Part shown: positions 1 through 10,044 of the stretch, one piece after another
How the letters are laid out: each line of letters opens with the position of its first letter
How positions within the stretch are numbered: the first letter of the stretch is position 1
NCBI RefSeq assembly: GCF_003048875.2
Contig: NZ_CP049264.1
Location: 62,001 to 126,000, forward strand
From: Campylobacter concisus
GTDB lineage: Bacteria > Campylobacterota > Campylobacteria > Campylobacterales > Campylobacteraceae
Length of the DNA stretch: 64,000 bases
Reading direction: 5' to 3'
Translations under genes and position numbers: made by a program
The notes under the pieces: model-generated
Database searches by the model: none
What the model saw: the letters and a program-made list of their open reading frames with translations, nothing else
Told to the model about the DNA's origin: nothing

Positions 1-244
1 CCGAGCTTTCAGAATTTGTCACGATGATATCGCCGATCTCTTTTCTAAACTCATCTGACTGCCCATCAAGCATCTTTTCAAAGTAGATAGAGTAGTTTGT
101 CGGCGTAGATGGGACGTTGTCGTCACTTAGTTCGTGTAAAACGTCCTCTGAAAATTTATAGATATTTACCTTTTCTTTTTTGACAGCTGGTTTTGCTTCA
201 GCTGCTTTTCTCTTTGGATCTGGTGCGTTATCTATCTTTATCAC
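1..244 (-). CDS. Probable GGDEF-family regulator, N-terminal part only (cut by window edge)
   Basis: An open frame starts at a GTG at 244 and runs leftward off the window, so only the first 81 residues are visible. They begin with a Lys/Ala-rich stretch (residues 7-27) and then a segment with DNVPSTPTNYSIYF (about residues 45-58) followed by EKMLDG. That 'VPSTPxNYxIYFEKML' segment resembles the N-terminal helical region of epsilonproteobacterial GGDEF proteins; the catalytic domain would lie outside the window, so the call is an inference. The start is 8 bases after the clpP stop, suggesting cotranscription. C. jejuni has def near clpP, but this protein does not look like a deformylase. No strong Shine-Dalgarno is seen before the GTG. 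Confidence 0.45.
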   Translation of the reverse strand, partial: MIKIDNAPDPKRKAAEAKPAVKKEKVNIYKFSEDVLHELSDDNVPSTPTNYSIYFEKMLDGQSDEFRKEIGDIIVTNSESS

Positions 245-252
245 TTTGGGCC

Positions 253-843
253 TTATTTAAAACTTTTCTCCAAAATTTTATCGACAAGTCCGTATTCTTT
301 AGCTTCAGCTGAGCTCATAAAGAAGTCGCGCTCAGTATCTTTTACGATCTTGCTTAGCTTTTGGCCTGTGTTTTTTGCCAAAATTCCATTTAAAATTTCT
401 TTCAAACGTAAAATTTCGCGAGCTTGTATCTCGATATCGGTCGCTTGTCCTCTAGCACCGCCGAGTGGTTGGTGTATCATGATACGAGAATTTGGCAGTG
501 CATATCTCTTGCCAGGTGCGCCACAGCTTAGCAAAAATGCACCCATACTAGCGGCCTGACCGATGCAGATAGTGCAAACATCTGGCTTTATGTAGTTCAT
601 CGTGTCATAGATACTAAAGCCACTTGTTATCACGCCACCTGGTGAGTTTATATAAAGGTAGATATCTTTATCTGGATCTTCAGCCTCTAAAAATAGCAGC
701 TGAGCGACGATGGAAGCAGCCATGCCGTCCTCTATCTCGCCACTTAGCATAACGATCCTGTCTTTTAAAAGACGGGAGTATATATCATAGCTTCGCTCAC
801 CTCTGCTAGTTCTTTCAACTACGACAGGAACGTAATAGCTCAT
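253..843 (-). CDS. clpP: ATP-dependent Clp protease proteolytic subunit
   Basis: This 196-residue protein is the serine protease chamber subunit that works with ClpX/ClpA unfoldases in the cytoplasm. The catalytic triad is readable: Ser99 in GQAASMGAF, His124 in MIHQPLGG, and Asp173 in the TERDFFM stretch. Length matches the family. Its ATG (843) overlaps the stop codon of the upstream trigger-factor gene by one base (TAATG), so tig-clpP is translationally coupled. This arrangement also occurs in C. jejuni and links nascent-chain folding to proteolysis. Confidence 0.98.
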   Translation of the reverse strand: MSYYVPVVVERTSRGERSYDIYSRLLKDRIVMLSGEIEDGMAASIVAQLLFLEAEDPDKDIYLYINSPGGVITSGFSIYDTMNYIKPDVCTICIGQAASMGAFLLSCGAPGKRYALPNSRIMIHQPLGGARGQATDIEIQAREILRLKEILNGILAKNTGQKLSKIVKDTERDFFMSSAEAKEYGLVDKILEKSFK

Positions 844-2174
844 TACTCAGCCTTCTCTTTTTTGCTTGCTTTTTTCTCGTCTTTTTCTTTGTTGAAAAGC
901 TCGCTAAATAGCTTCTCTTCGATCATCGACATCTTTATAGCTGGAAGCATGCCTTGGTTGCGGTACATCTCAAGGTGCGCTTTTGGATCTTGACCGCTTC
1001 TATACGCCTCAAAATAGATCGCTTGAACGACCTCTTGATCGCTCACTTTCACGCCTCTTACGCGAGCTAGCTCATCGATGATGAAAGTTAGGCGAACGCT
1101 ATTTTCAGCGTCTTTTCTATACTCGTCACGTTTTTTAGCTAGAGCGTCTTTGTCCTCTCTAAATTTCTTCATATCATCTGGAGTAAATGAGCTCCATGCG
1201 TTTCTAAACTGCATATCGATCTCTTGCTCTACGATATTTTTTGGCACGTCAAATTTAAATTTCTCAACCGCAGCTTCAGCAAATTTTGGTTTTAGCTCTT
1301 CGTTTATAAGTTTATAAATTTTCTCTTGGCGAATTTGCTCTTTTATGCGCTCTTCAAGTAGCTCTTCAGTTGGTTTTTCTTCGTTTGGAAGGATAGTTTT
1401 TAGCATCTCTTCGTCTAGTTTTTCAGGGATATTTCTCTCTTGAATTTCATGAAGTTTGACTTTAAAAACAGCGTCTTTGCCAGCTAAATGTGCAGCGCCG
1501 TAGTTCTCTGGAAATTTAACCTCGATATCTTTTTCGCCGCCAGCTTTTATGCCTACCATGCCATCTTCAAAGCCTGGGATGAATTGGTTTGAGCCGATCT
1601 CAAGCACGTAGTTTTCAGCCTTGCCACCTTCAAATGCAACGCCATCAACAAAGCCTTCAAAGTCAAATTTAGCAAAATCGCCCACTTTTAGGCCTCTTTT
1701 GCTCTCTACTTTTTCAAGTGGAGCTATCATTTTTAGAAGCTCAGCTTTCTTCTCATCGATATCTTTTTTCAAAACACGTGGGTTTGAAAACTCAGGTATC
1801 AAGCTCTCATAGCCACTCACATCGACGCTTGGCTTAAATGAAACTGTTAGCTCAACGTCGATCTTGTCATCTTTTCTGTCAAATTTTGAAACGATAGGCT
1901 CGCCGATAAGGTCGTCATTTTTCTTGCCTGCTTTTTTGATAGCCTCTTCGACTACATCTCTTAAGACATCTTGCTCAGCGTCGTTTGTTAGCTCTTTCTC
2001 GTAGCGTTTTAGCACGACAGCGACTGGCACATGGCCTTGCCTAAAGCCATCTACTTTCATAGTTTTTGCCGCTTTTTTTGCTAGTTTTTCTACGCTAGAC
2101 TTTATAGCATCTGCACTTACAGTCGTGCTTGCTAGGGTATTTACGCTATCTAGAGCTTTGATTTTGATTTCCAT
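843..2174 (-). CDS. tig: Trigger factor, ribosome-associated chaperone/prolyl isomerase
   Basis: At 443 residues the length is normal for the family. The N-terminal ribosome-docking domain carries the signature GFRQGHVP (about residues 43-50), which contacts the ribosomal exit-tunnel protein L23. A FKBP-type PPIase domain follows (about 165-245, with [11 protein letters not shown] and an FPENYG segment), then the helical C-terminal chaperone arms. The very C-terminus is Lys/Glu-rich. It is the first gene of the leftward tig-clpP unit. The ~110-base gap to folE at 2175-2311 must hold divergent promoters; a TATATT box for tig is visible at 2209-2214 on the minus strand. Confidence 0.97.
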   Translation of the reverse strand: MEIKIKALDSVNTLASTTVSADAIKSSVEKLAKKAAKTMKVDGFRQGHVPVAVVLKRYEKELTNDAEQDVLRDVVEEAIKKAGKKNDDLIGEPIVSKFDRKDDKIDVELTVSFKPSVDVSGYESLIPEFSNPRVLKKDIDEKKAELLKMIAPLEKVESKRGLKVGDFAKFDFEGFVDGVAFEGGKAENYVLEIGSNQFIPGFEDGMVGIKAGGEKDIEVKFPENYGAAHLAGKDAVFKVKLHEIQERNIPEKLDEEMLKTILPNEEKPTEELLEERIKEQIRQEKIYKLINEELKPKFAEAAVEKFKFDVPKNIVEQEIDMQFRNAWSSFTPDDMKKFREDKDALAKKRDEYRKDAENSVRLTFIIDELARVRGVKVSDQEVVQAIYFEAYRSGQDPKAHLEMYRNQGMLPAIKMSMIEEKLFSELFNKEKDEKKASKKEKAE

Positions 2175-2311
2175 CGAATTCCTTTATGAATACAAATTTT
2201 TAGCCCAAAATATAGCAGAATTTTCCTTATTTCATTGTAAATTTGTAAATTTTTATAGATATAAAAGGCGTTTTAACGTAGAATTTGGCGATAAAATTAT
2301 GGAGAAAATTT

Positions 2312-2884
2312 ATGCAAGAGAGTTTTGAAAATTCAGTTAAAAATATGCTAACTATTATCGGCGAAGATCCAAACAGAGAGGGGCTTATTAAAACCCCAGA
2401 GCGCGTTTATAAAGCTTTTAAATTTCTAACTAGCGGATACGATCAAGACCCAAAAGAAGTCCTTGGTGACGCGCTATTTACCAGCTCAAACAACGAAATG
2501 GTTTTAATGCGAAACATCGAGTTTTACAGCCTTTGCGAGCACCATTTGCTGCCTATTATCGGCCGCGTGCATGTGGCGTACATCCCAAATGGCAAGGTTG
2601 TTGGCCTTAGTAAAATTCCACGCATGGTAAATATCTACGCCAGACGCTTGCAAATTCAAGAGCAGATGACCGAGCAGATCGCAAAGGCGCTTGAGGACGT
2701 TATCGCTCCAAAAGGCGTTGGAGTTGTCGTCGAGGCAAGGCACATGTGCGTTGAGATGAGGGGTGTGGAGAAGATAAACTCGACTACCACGACCTCTGCG
2801 CTTAGAGGCTGCTTTATCAAAAACGCAGACACAAGGCGAGAGTTTTTCTCGCTGATAAATTCGCCTAGGGAAACGCATTTTTGA
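2312..2884 (+). CDS. folE: GTP cyclohydrolase I
   Basis: This enzyme converts GTP to 7,8-dihydroneopterin triphosphate, the entry step for folate and also the precursor for queuosine through QueD, which is encoded at 48.6 kb. Zinc ligands are visible: Cys75 and His78 in SLCEHHLLP, and Cys146 in [10 protein letters not shown]; the [10 protein letters not shown] segment follows. The ATG at 2312 is chosen because a GGAG sits at 2301-2304, 7 bases upstream. An in-frame ATG at 2285 would add nine atypical residues. The stop overlaps the TTG start of fliI. Same gene pair as in C. jejuni. Confidence 0.96.
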   Translation: MQESFENSVKNMLTIIGEDPNREGLIKTPERVYKAFKFLTSGYDQDPKEVLGDALFTSSNNEMVLMRNIEFYSLCEHHLLPIIGRVHVAYIPNGKVVGLSKIPRMVNIYARRLQIQEQMTEQIAKALEDVIAPKGVGVVVEARHMCVEMRGVEKINSTTTTSALRGCFIKNADTRREFFSLINSPRETHF

Positions 2885-4188
2885 GTTTAGAGCGCATAAA
2901 TTCAAGGCTTAAAGAGGGCGTGAAGCTCTCAAATACCTTTGGTGTCATCACAAAGATCACGGCTACTACGATAGAGATCACCGGACTTCGCCCAAGTATC
3001 GGCGACATCGTGCGCATAGTGGCAAAAGACAAGAGTAAAAACGGCCTTGGCATGGTCACGCAGATAAAGACAGATGGCGCTTACATCAGCCCATTTGGCT
3101 TTGTTGAGGGCTTTAGGATAGGCGACTTTGTCTATGAGAGCGATCAGGGCATGAGCATACCTGTGGGGCCAAATTTACTTGGTCGCGTGGTCGATCCATT
3201 TATGAAGCCAATTGACGGCAAAGGGGCGATCGATACGACTGAATATATGCCGATCATGAGAGCGCCCATAGATGCGATGAAAAGGGGGCTTATAAACGAG
3301 CCTTTTAGCGTTGGCATAAAGACGATAGATGGGCTGCTTACCTGCGGCAAAGGGCAAAAGCTGGGAATTTTCGCAGGTTCAGGCGTGGGCAAATCAACCC
3401 TCATGGGCATGATCGTAAAAAATACGCTAGCTCCCATAAAAGTAGTCGCGCTAATAGGCGAGCGTGGCCGTGAGGTGCCTGAATTTATAGAAAAAAACCT
3501 AGGTGGCGACCTAGAGGGCACGGTCATCATCGTAGCGACCAGTGATGATAGCTCGCTCATGCGAAAATACGGCGCATTTTGTGCGATGAGCGTGGCTGAA
3601 TACTTCAAACAGCAGGGCAACGACGTGCTTTTCATCATGGATAGCGTGACGCGTTTTGCGATGGCGCAGCGTGAGATCGGCCTTGCGCTTGGCGAGCCAC
3701 CGACCTCAAAGGGCTATCCGCCAAGCTCGCTCACACTCTTGCCACAGCTAATGGAGCGCGCCGGCAAAGAGGAGGGCAAGGGCAGTATCACGGCATTTTT
3801 CACCGTGCTAGTTGAGGGCGATGATATGAGCGACCCGATAGCTGACCAAAGCCGCTCTATCCTAGACGGCCACATCGTGCTAAGCCGCGAGCTAACGGAC
3901 TTTGGCATCTACCCACCTATCAATATCCAAAACTCGGCTTCGCGTGTAATGGGCGACGTGATCGGCAAAGAACACAAGCTAAATGCGATGAAATTTAAGC
4001 GCCTCTACTCGCTTTTAAAAGAAAATGAAGTTTTGCTTCGCATCGGCGCATATCAAAAGGGTAGCGACAAGGAGCTTGACCTTGCGATCTCGAAGAAAGA
4101 ATTTATGGAGAGCTTCTTAAAACAAAGCTCAGAAGAGGCCTTTGCGCTTGAAGAGGTCGAAGAGTTGCTTGATAAGATCAATCAGTAA
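2881..4188 (+). CDS. fliI: Flagellum-specific ATPase of the type III export apparatus
   Basis: A 435-residue protein with the F1-beta-like ATPase core of FliI, which powers export of flagellar subunits at the inner membrane together with FliH and FliJ. Walker A is GSGVGKST at residues 166-173; the Walker B region is [13 protein letters not shown]. The [16 protein letters not shown] segment is typical of the family. The start is a TTG at 2881 that overlaps the folE stop codon (frame shift of one base), implying translational coupling. The N-terminus reads [12 protein letters not shown], in line with campylobacter FliI. Confidence 0.97.
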   Translation: MSLERINSRLKEGVKLSNTFGVITKITATTIEITGLRPSIGDIVRIVAKDKSKNGLGMVTQIKTDGAYISPFGFVEGFRIGDFVYESDQGMSIPVGPNLLGRVVDPFMKPIDGKGAIDTTEYMPIMRAPIDAMKRGLINEPFSVGIKTIDGLLTCGKGQKLGIFAGSGVGKSTLMGMIVKNTLAPIKVVALIGERGREVPEFIEKNLGGDLEGTVIIVATSDDSSLMRKYGAFCAMSVAEYFKQQGNDVLFIMDSVTRFAMAQREIGLALGEPPTSKGYPPSSLTLLPQLMERAGKEEGKGSITAFFTVLVEGDDMSDPIADQSRSILDGHIVLSRELTDFGIYPPINIQNSASRVMGDVIGKEHKLNAMKFKRLYSLLKENEVLLRIGAYQKGSDKELDLAISKKEFMESFLKQSSEEAFALEEVEELLDKINQ

Positions 4189-5381
4189 AATTCTATATAA
4201 ATTTGACTACTAAAATTTCATAGCCTTTTAAATTTTTTATTATTAAAAATATCGATAAATTTTGCTTTTTTAGTGCGAAAAGTGATGTTGCAAAAGTCGC
4301 GGAAGCGTGTTTGAAATTTACTGGGTTTTTGGGGCTAAATTTCGTGGAGCGGGCGGCTTTTGTTTTAGTAAAAATAAATAAAACGTTATAAAAAAGCACT
4401 CACGCCCACGCTCCAAACGGCGGATAAAATTTAAAATTTTTAGCTTTTTAATAAAAAATGCGGTAGTAAATTTGAAGCGGTGAGCTAAATTTACATTAAG
4501 CGGTTGTGAGTGCATTTGTCTTGCTTGTGGTTTGTGCAAATTTGCATAGATAAAAACAAAATTTAATGCAAAAACATACGCAACTAGAGATATGCACTTT
4601 GTGCGCTTGATGTTTAAGGCAAAGTGGATAAATTTCAAAATTTTTTGGGTTTTTTTGGATAAAAACTACCATTTTGCAAAGGCTAGGGTAGTAAATTTAT
4701 GCTAGTGCCTATAAGTTGGCGTCTGTCAAGCTGTAGTTTTTCGCTTAGATTTAATATAAAAAACAAAAATTCACACTTAGATTAGCAATCGTCGATAATG
4801 TAAAAAGTCCGCAATAGATGAAAAAGTAGGGCAGTTACAGAGCGGATAAATTTCAAAATTTGGGATTTTTGAAAAATGATTGTTTGCAAAAGGACGCGGT
4901 AGTAAATTTAAGGCAAGTGAGTTAAATTTATACAAAGAGCCTATGGGCGAGTGTCTATCCTATCGTAGCTTTTGCCAAAATTTAATTGTAAAAAATTCCA
5001 CGTTTAGTTTGGCAAGCACCGATACTCTATACTTTGCCTAGTGATGCAAAGCGTATATTAAAAAAGCGTAAGAGAAAATCTCTTTCTTTGCCAAAGATAG
5101 AATTTGCTTTACGTTTTCTATAGCTTTTGGTGACAGGCTTCTTGTAAATTTAATGGATAAAAGCAAATTTGATATCTGAACTTTGTCTTTTTGGCAGCAC
5201 AAACATTGCAAGATAGCTTTAAAAAAGCCCAAAAACAAGCCTATTTTTTATCGTCAAAGCTTAAATTTGCTCGTATTTTGCGTGATTTTAGCGGCGAAAT
5301 TTATTAGATATAAGCAGGTTTCTCACCAACATCAGTGGCTTTGTCGTAGCGCAAAGTCAAATTTATAAATTAAGAGAAAAA
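4189..5381. repeat. Gene-free stretch with three degenerate ~220-bp direct repeats
   Basis: No convincing gene lies in these 1.19 kb. The words 'ggtagtaaattt' recur at about 4461, 4687 and 4897 (spacing about 226 and 210). Around them the order of words is conserved: 'gcggataaatttcaaaattt' (clear at 4626 and 4843), then 'gtttgcaaagg', then 'ggtagtaaattt', then a 'gcctat...ggcg(a)gtgtc' segment, and finally 'cttagtttagcaa...cgata'. The copies at 4620-4800 and 4842-5035 match best; the first (4405-4615) is more decayed. ORFs of 66-106 codons found here have no ribosome-binding site and no protein-like composition. Confidence 0.55.
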
Positions 5382-7115
5382 CTAAGAGCCAAATCCCATC
5401 TTTTTATCCTCGCCAAAGCTTGAGTTTAGCTCGCGCTCTATCGTCGTTTTGAAGTCCTCAAAGGTAAAAATCCCATCATCTTTTATGGCGACTTTTAAGG
5501 CGGTATTTTTTAGCGCAAGGACGATCTGTGCGCCACTTAGGTTAAACTCAGCCAGCCTTTCTACACTAAAGCCATCTTCAAAGCTCGCATTTTCAGGCAA
5601 AATTTTACGCCAAATGGCAAGCCTGCCGTTAAAATCAGGCTTTTTAAACTCGATCTTGTAGTCAAACCTTCTAGAAAATGCCACGTCAAGGCTTTGTAAG
5701 AAATTTGTCGTAGCGATTAGCACGCCCTCAAAGCGCTCGATCTGCTCTAAGAAGATATTTTGCATTTGATTATGCATCTTTTCAGCCCCGCTTGAGCTCT
5801 CCACCCTCGTGCTTAAAAACTGATCGGCTTCATTTAGCAAGAGCACTGGCTCGCTGCCGCTTTTTTTGCAAATTTCTTTGTAAGTGTCAAAAATTTTCCT
5901 TACATTTTGTTCGCTCTCACCGACATATTTGCTTAAAATTTTTGAGCAGTCAAAGCTTAGAATTTGCTTCTTTAGGCTCTTTGCAAGCCCAACGGCGCTC
6001 ATCGTCTTACCAGTGCCAGGCTCGCCGTAAAAGATGATCTTGGCGTCTATATTTTTCCTAGTTTTTATGCCCCAGCTGCTAAGTCTAGCGAGCACTTTTT
6101 TATCGACTTGCTTTAGTATCGTGCTTAAAAGCTGCTTTGTCTTCTCATTTAGCACGACATCTTCTAGGCTCGTTACCGGCTCAATGAGCTCAAAAATTTC
6201 TTGCTCTTTTACTAGGCTTTCGATCTTGATTTTCTTGCTGTTTTTGTCATTTTTTGGGTGCATTATGCTTTGCAAAATTTCTTCGTTTATAAAAAAGCTC
6301 TTGCTAACATTGCCATAAGCGTTTAAAACCTCGTCGTAGTCGATTAGTGCGCCCTCGATGAGCCTTGAGCCATCCTCTAAAAGAGTGCGATTTTTGATGC
6401 GTTCAAGCTCATCTTTGCTTATTAGCCCAACTAGCGTGTTTAGGTCGCGACCGTTTTCAAAATCGCCTGCGTACTCCTCTTTTAAAAGGGCTAAAAATAT
6501 GATCTGCTCTTTTTCATCAAGCGAGTTTTCTTTAAAAATTTGCTCTATCTTTAGGCTGATCTTGCTTAGTTTTACTCGCTCATTTATCCGCTTTGTTAGC
6601 TCAGAAATTTGCTCATTTATCCGCTTTTTAGCGTCATTTGAGCCACCTTCAAATATCGCAGCCTTTGAGTAAAGCTCTATCTTTAAAAACTGATCTTTTA
6701 AATACTCCAAATGGTCTTCATAAGGCGAAAGCTCTGGTAAATTTATATCAGCGTTACCATCTTCTAGAATTTTTAAAAATGTAGCTGAGAGTGAAATTTC
6801 AGAGTGAAGTAGCGAAAGCAGCCCTTGGTTTGAGCTTTTTTGCGAGTTCTCTGGCATTTTAAAGAGGCTGTAGTTTTGCACTATCCAGCCGCTATCTAGC
6901 AAATTTTTTATAAATTTAAGGTATAAAAGCTGCTTTTCATTTTGCGTGCCAAAAACAGCTCCAAGTAGCTCATAAACGCTCATGCTGGCTGTTCCTTGCA
7001 CGTAGGCTTTGCTTAGGTATTTTAAAATTTCTCCCTCTTCATCGCCGCACTTTATAAGCTCGTAAATTTTACTTTTTTTGAGGTCTTGGTTTAGAAAATC
7101 AAGTAAATACTTCAC
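5382..7115 (-). CDS. AAA+ family ATPase, cytoplasmic, substrate unknown
   Basis: 577 residues with a single C-terminal AAA+ module. Walker A is GEPGTGKT at residues 364-371, a pore-loop-like KYVGES lies at 396-401, and a Walker B-like LLLNEAD is at 425-431, in which the usual Asp before Glu is Asn428; the Glu needed for hydrolysis is kept. An ATTN sensor-1 and SRRFDYKIEF arginine-finger region follow. Residues 1-310 are helical and unlike known adaptors; a coiled-coil-like region lies around 160-190. It resembles C. jejuni Cj0377-type proteins. The start is a GTG at 7115 overlapping the ligase stop codon (TAGTG). It is the last gene of a five-gene leftward unit with nfo and fatty-acid uptake genes. 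Confidence 0.85.
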   Translation of the reverse strand: MKYLLDFLNQDLKKSKIYELIKCGDEEGEILKYLSKAYVQGTASMSVYELLGAVFGTQNEKQLLYLKFIKNLLDSGWIVQNYSLFKMPENSQKSSNQGLLSLLHSEISLSATFLKILEDGNADINLPELSPYEDHLEYLKDQFLKIELYSKAAIFEGGSNDAKKRINEQISELTKRINERVKLSKISLKIEQIFKENSLDEKEQIIFLALLKEEYAGDFENGRDLNTLVGLISKDELERIKNRTLLEDGSRLIEGALIDYDEVLNAYGNVSKSFFINEEILQSIMHPKNDKNSKKIKIESLVKEQEIFELIEPVTSLEDVVLNEKTKQLLSTILKQVDKKVLARLSSWGIKTRKNIDAKIIFYGEPGTGKTMSAVGLAKSLKKQILSFDCSKILSKYVGESEQNVRKIFDTYKEICKKSGSEPVLLLNEADQFLSTRVESSSGAEKMHNQMQNIFLEQIERFEGVLIATTNFLQSLDVAFSRRFDYKIEFKKPDFNGRLAIWRKILPENASFEDGFSVERLAEFNLSGAQIVLALKNTALKVAIKDDGIFTFEDFKTTIERELNSSFGEDKKMGFGS

Positions 7116-8782
7116 TAAATTTTATCCTTTATCTGCTCTTTTAGCACGCGTTTTAGCACCTTGCCAGTGGCGTTTCTAGGCAGCTCCTCGGCAAAATAGA
7201 TGCTTTTTGGAATTTTGAAATTTGCTAAATTTTTCTTTAGATGCTCTCTAACCGTCTTTTCATCAAGATCCATGCCATCTTTCACCTGTATGAAAGCGAC
7301 GACCTCTTCGTCTGCGTGCACATCTTTTACGCCGATGACTGCTGTAGCCTCGACGGCTTCAAGTTTATATATGACCTCTTCGATCTCACGCGGATAGATG
7401 TTTATACCCTTTGATATGATGAGGTCCTTTTTGCGATCAACAATGTAGATAAAGCCCTCTTCATCGATCTTGCCAAGGTCCCCAGTCTTTAGCCAGCCAT
7501 TTATGATGGTCTCATCAGTCACGCCTGGCATGCCGTAGTAGCCTTGCATGACGCAGTCGCCTTTTACGATGATCTCGCCGATCTGGCCGACTGGTAGCTC
7601 TATCATCTCATCATCTACGATCTTGACCTCATAGCCATTTAGCGCAGGGCCTACGCTTAGAAGCTTTTGCTTGTCAAATAAATTTGCCGCTACGACTGGC
7701 GAGCATTCGCTAAGGCCGTATCCTTCAACGAGCGTCGCGCGCGGGAATTTCACTCTAAAATCATCAATCGTTTGCTTAGCAAGCGGAGCAGCACCACTTA
7801 CAAATAGCCTTATGCGGTTAAACCATCTAAAATACCAAGGAATTTTTGCCTTGCCAATGGCTGTATAGATGGCTGGGATACCCAAAAATACAGTGACTCT
7901 TTTAAGCAGCGTCTGCTTTAGCACATTTGAAAATGGAAAGACTGATCTTACAAGCACCATCGAAGCGCCCGCATATATCGGTAAAAGCACCATCGCTGTG
8001 AGCGTAAAGCTATGAAACATCGGTAAAAATACGATAAATCTATCGCTTTTTTTAACCTTAAAACGCTCGTGAGCGCCGATGACGTTTGAGAAGATATTTT
8101 TATAGCTTATCATCGCACCCTTTGGCTTGCCTGTGGTGCCTGAGGTGTAGATGATGTGCATGAGATCGTCTATTTTAGGGTATTTTGTGATGCTTAGGGT
8201 GTATTTGTGATTTAGCGCTTCGCTGAAATTTACATTTTTTACAACGCCGTTATTTTCATAGCCCTTGCTCATATCCTCTTTTGAAATTTGTGGAGTTGAA
8301 GATAGATAGGCACTCTCGCCATACTCCTCATCGAAGCTTACATAGTCGTCTTTTGAGGCGCTTTGAAGCTTTTTAGGCGTTTGACCGATCCAGATGATCT
8401 TTCTTAAAATTTCAAGCTCGTTAAGTGCTATTAGCTCCTTTGCAAGCGAGCTGGAGGCAAAGAGCACCCTTGCGCCGCAGTCGTTTAATATATACTCAAA
8501 CTCATTTGTCTTTAAAAAGGTGTTCATCGGCACCGCGACCGCTCCGATAGCCGTGATAGCAAGGTATGAGATGATAAATTCTTTCGAATTTGCCACCGCC
8601 ATAGCCACTTTGTCGCCAAAATTTACCCCACAAAGCTGCAAGTAAGCCGCCACTTTATCGACGTTTTGTTTTAGTTCGTGGTATTTTAGCTTCTCTTTTT
8701 CATCAAAGATCGCTATCTGGTTTGGACTTTCTTTTGCTACTTTGGTCAAAATTTCATAAAAATTATTATAAGAGTATTGCAT
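7115..8782 (-). CDS. AMP-binding long-chain acyl-CoA ligase (FadD-type)
   Basis: 555-residue member of the ANL adenylating superfamily, expected to activate fatty acids to acyl-CoA (or acyl-adenylate) in the cytoplasm. Motifs in order: IYTSGTTGKPKG P-loop at 211-222, GYGLSECSP (about 355-365), KTGDLGKIDEEGF with the ribose-binding Asp, DRKKDLIISKG hinge, and the catalytic Lys near PRNATGKVLKR close to the C-terminus. It lies 8 bases downstream of a FadL-type outer-membrane porin, which supports a fatty-acid substrate. No beta-oxidation genes are in the window, so the acyl-CoA may feed phospholipid synthesis instead; that is inference. Confidence 0.9.
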   Translation of the reverse strand: MQYSYNNFYEILTKVAKESPNQIAIFDEKEKLKYHELKQNVDKVAAYLQLCGVNFGDKVAMAVANSKEFIISYLAITAIGAVAVPMNTFLKTNEFEYILNDCGARVLFASSSLAKELIALNELEILRKIIWIGQTPKKLQSASKDDYVSFDEEYGESAYLSSTPQISKEDMSKGYENNGVVKNVNFSEALNHKYTLSITKYPKIDDLMHIIYTSGTTGKPKGAMISYKNIFSNVIGAHERFKVKKSDRFIVFLPMFHSFTLTAMVLLPIYAGASMVLVRSVFPFSNVLKQTLLKRVTVFLGIPAIYTAIGKAKIPWYFRWFNRIRLFVSGAAPLAKQTIDDFRVKFPRATLVEGYGLSECSPVVAANLFDKQKLLSVGPALNGYEVKIVDDEMIELPVGQIGEIIVKGDCVMQGYYGMPGVTDETIINGWLKTGDLGKIDEEGFIYIVDRKKDLIISKGINIYPREIEEVIYKLEAVEATAVIGVKDVHADEEVVAFIQVKDGMDLDEKTVREHLKKNLANFKIPKSIYFAEELPRNATGKVLKRVLKEQIKDKI

Positions 8783-8790
8783 TTTTAGCC

Positions 8791-10044
8791 CTAGAAAGAG
8801 TATTTAAATGTTGTTGCAACTATCTGTATCTTGCCAGTTTCAAATTCTCCTGACATTGAGCCCATGCCATTGCGAGTGCCATTTTTTATATCTGTTGCAC
8901 GCTTTTTATCACGGTGCTGATATACATAGCCAAGCCCTACCTCTAAATTTGGTGTAAATTTATAATTCACTCCAGCCGTGTAAGCTTGAGAAGTGGTGTT
9001 TGGAAGCTCCAAGCCAGTATGCTCGCTGCTAGTTATATCTTCATCATATGAAAAGCCAGCCATTAGCCTAAGTTTTTCATTGACATCGTAGGCAAGACCT
9101 ATCCTATATGTGTTTGTATCCTTTGCGTTTTTAACGACTGGATCGTCCATAAATGACTTAAAGTATCCGCTAAGCGGAGAACTCGTGTGAGCTGCTGTCT
9201 TATCGCCAAATTCAAAGTCATAATCTTTAAATTTAGACCAGTAAGTCCTCTCAAATGCTAGCAAAAGTGTAAAATCGCTAAATTTATATCCAGCTGCAAG
9301 CACTAGCTGAGCAGGTAAAGGGATCTTGACGCTAGTTTTGCCGTGATAGCTTATAGGTGCAAGCTGTCCGTTAAAGTCAGCGTCGGTGCTACCTTTTAGC
9401 TCCATATCAACCTTTGAGCGATATGTTACAGCTAGGCTAAGGTCTTCAATTGGTCTATATGTAAGAGCGACGTTGTAACCGTAGTTTATCCCATCGCCTT
9501 GTATCTCTCTGTAGCCAAAACCTCCAAAGTCGCTTGCTATCTTACCCTTGCTATAAACGCCTCTAGCGCCCAGAGCAACGGCAAGCTTATCATTTATGCG
9601 GTAAGCCACGGTTGGATTTAGCTCGACAACTTGCAGTTTAAATCTCTTGCCAGTAAAAGCAGTAGCTGGATCCTCCCACGAGATGCCAACGGCAGCAGGC
9701 ACGGCAAGGGCTAGTCCAAATCTCCAGTTTTCATAAATTTCTGGCGTTACAAAGCTAAATGTGCCAGCTAGCGAGTCAAATTTCTTTGAGCTGTAGCTTT
9801 TGCCATCATCGCTTTTAAAGTCGATGGAATTTATATGAAACCAACCAAGCGTGCTTTCAAAATGGTGAAGCCCGTCTAAAAACATCATATTTGCAGGGTT
9901 AAAATAAGCCGCATCAGCCCCAAAACTAAAGGCTACGTTACTAGCAGCAAGCCCTAAAGAGTCAGCACTTTGCTCAGGGACCTTATAACCCCCAGCATTT
10001 AATAAAGAACACGTCGCAACAATGCTTAAAAGCACTCTTTTCAT
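8791..10044 (-). CDS. FadL/OmpP1/TodX-family outer-membrane hydrophobic-substrate porin
   Basis: 417 residues with a cleavable signal peptide ([17 protein letters not shown], about 1-17). The mature N-terminus [16 protein letters not shown] followed by [10 protein letters not shown] is the characteristic FadL plug-like start; the remainder is alternating amphipathic strands ending in Phe (FKYSF), the usual terminal outer-membrane beta signal. FadL proteins let long-chain fatty acids or other hydrophobic compounds diffuse laterally out of the barrel. Its start overlaps the nfo stop by 4 bases, and the downstream acyl-CoA ligase begins 8 bases after its stop. Confidence 0.92.
   Translation of the reverse strand: MKRVLLSIVATCSLLNAGGYKVPEQSADSLGLAASNVAFSFGADAAYFNPANMMFLDGLHHFESTLGWFHINSIDFKSDDGKSYSSKKFDSLAGTFSFVTPEIYENWRFGLALAVPAAVGISWEDPATAFTGKRFKLQVVELNPTVAYRINDKLAVALGARGVYSKGKIASDFGGFGYREIQGDGINYGYNVALTYRPIEDLSLAVTYRSKVDMELKGSTDADFNGQLAPISYHGKTSVKIPLPAQLVLAAGYKFSDFTLLLAFERTYWSKFKDYDFEFGDKTAAHTSSPLSGYFKSFMDDPVVKNAKDTNTYRIGLAYDVNEKLRLMAGFSYDEDITSSEHTGLELPNTTSQAYTAGVNYKFTPNLEVGLGYVYQHRDKKRATDIKNGTRNGMGSMSGEFETGKIQIVATTFKYSF

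Noticed and set aside
2285-2311. Earlier in-frame ATG for folE
   Set aside because: The extra residues are atypical for the family and the later ATG has a well-placed GGAG.
2504-2905. 133-codon ORF opposite folE
   Set aside because: Antisense shadow of a well-supported gene.
3144-3638. 164-codon ORF opposite fliI
   Set aside because: Antisense shadow; fliI motifs on the plus strand are complete.
4318-4638. 106-codon minus-strand ORF in the gene-free stretch
   Set aside because: Spans the first degenerate repeat unit, no ribosome-binding site, composition like translated repeat DNA.
5038-5238. 66-codon minus-strand ORF
   Set aside because: No Shine-Dalgarno, no recognisable protein features, lies at the end of the repeat array.
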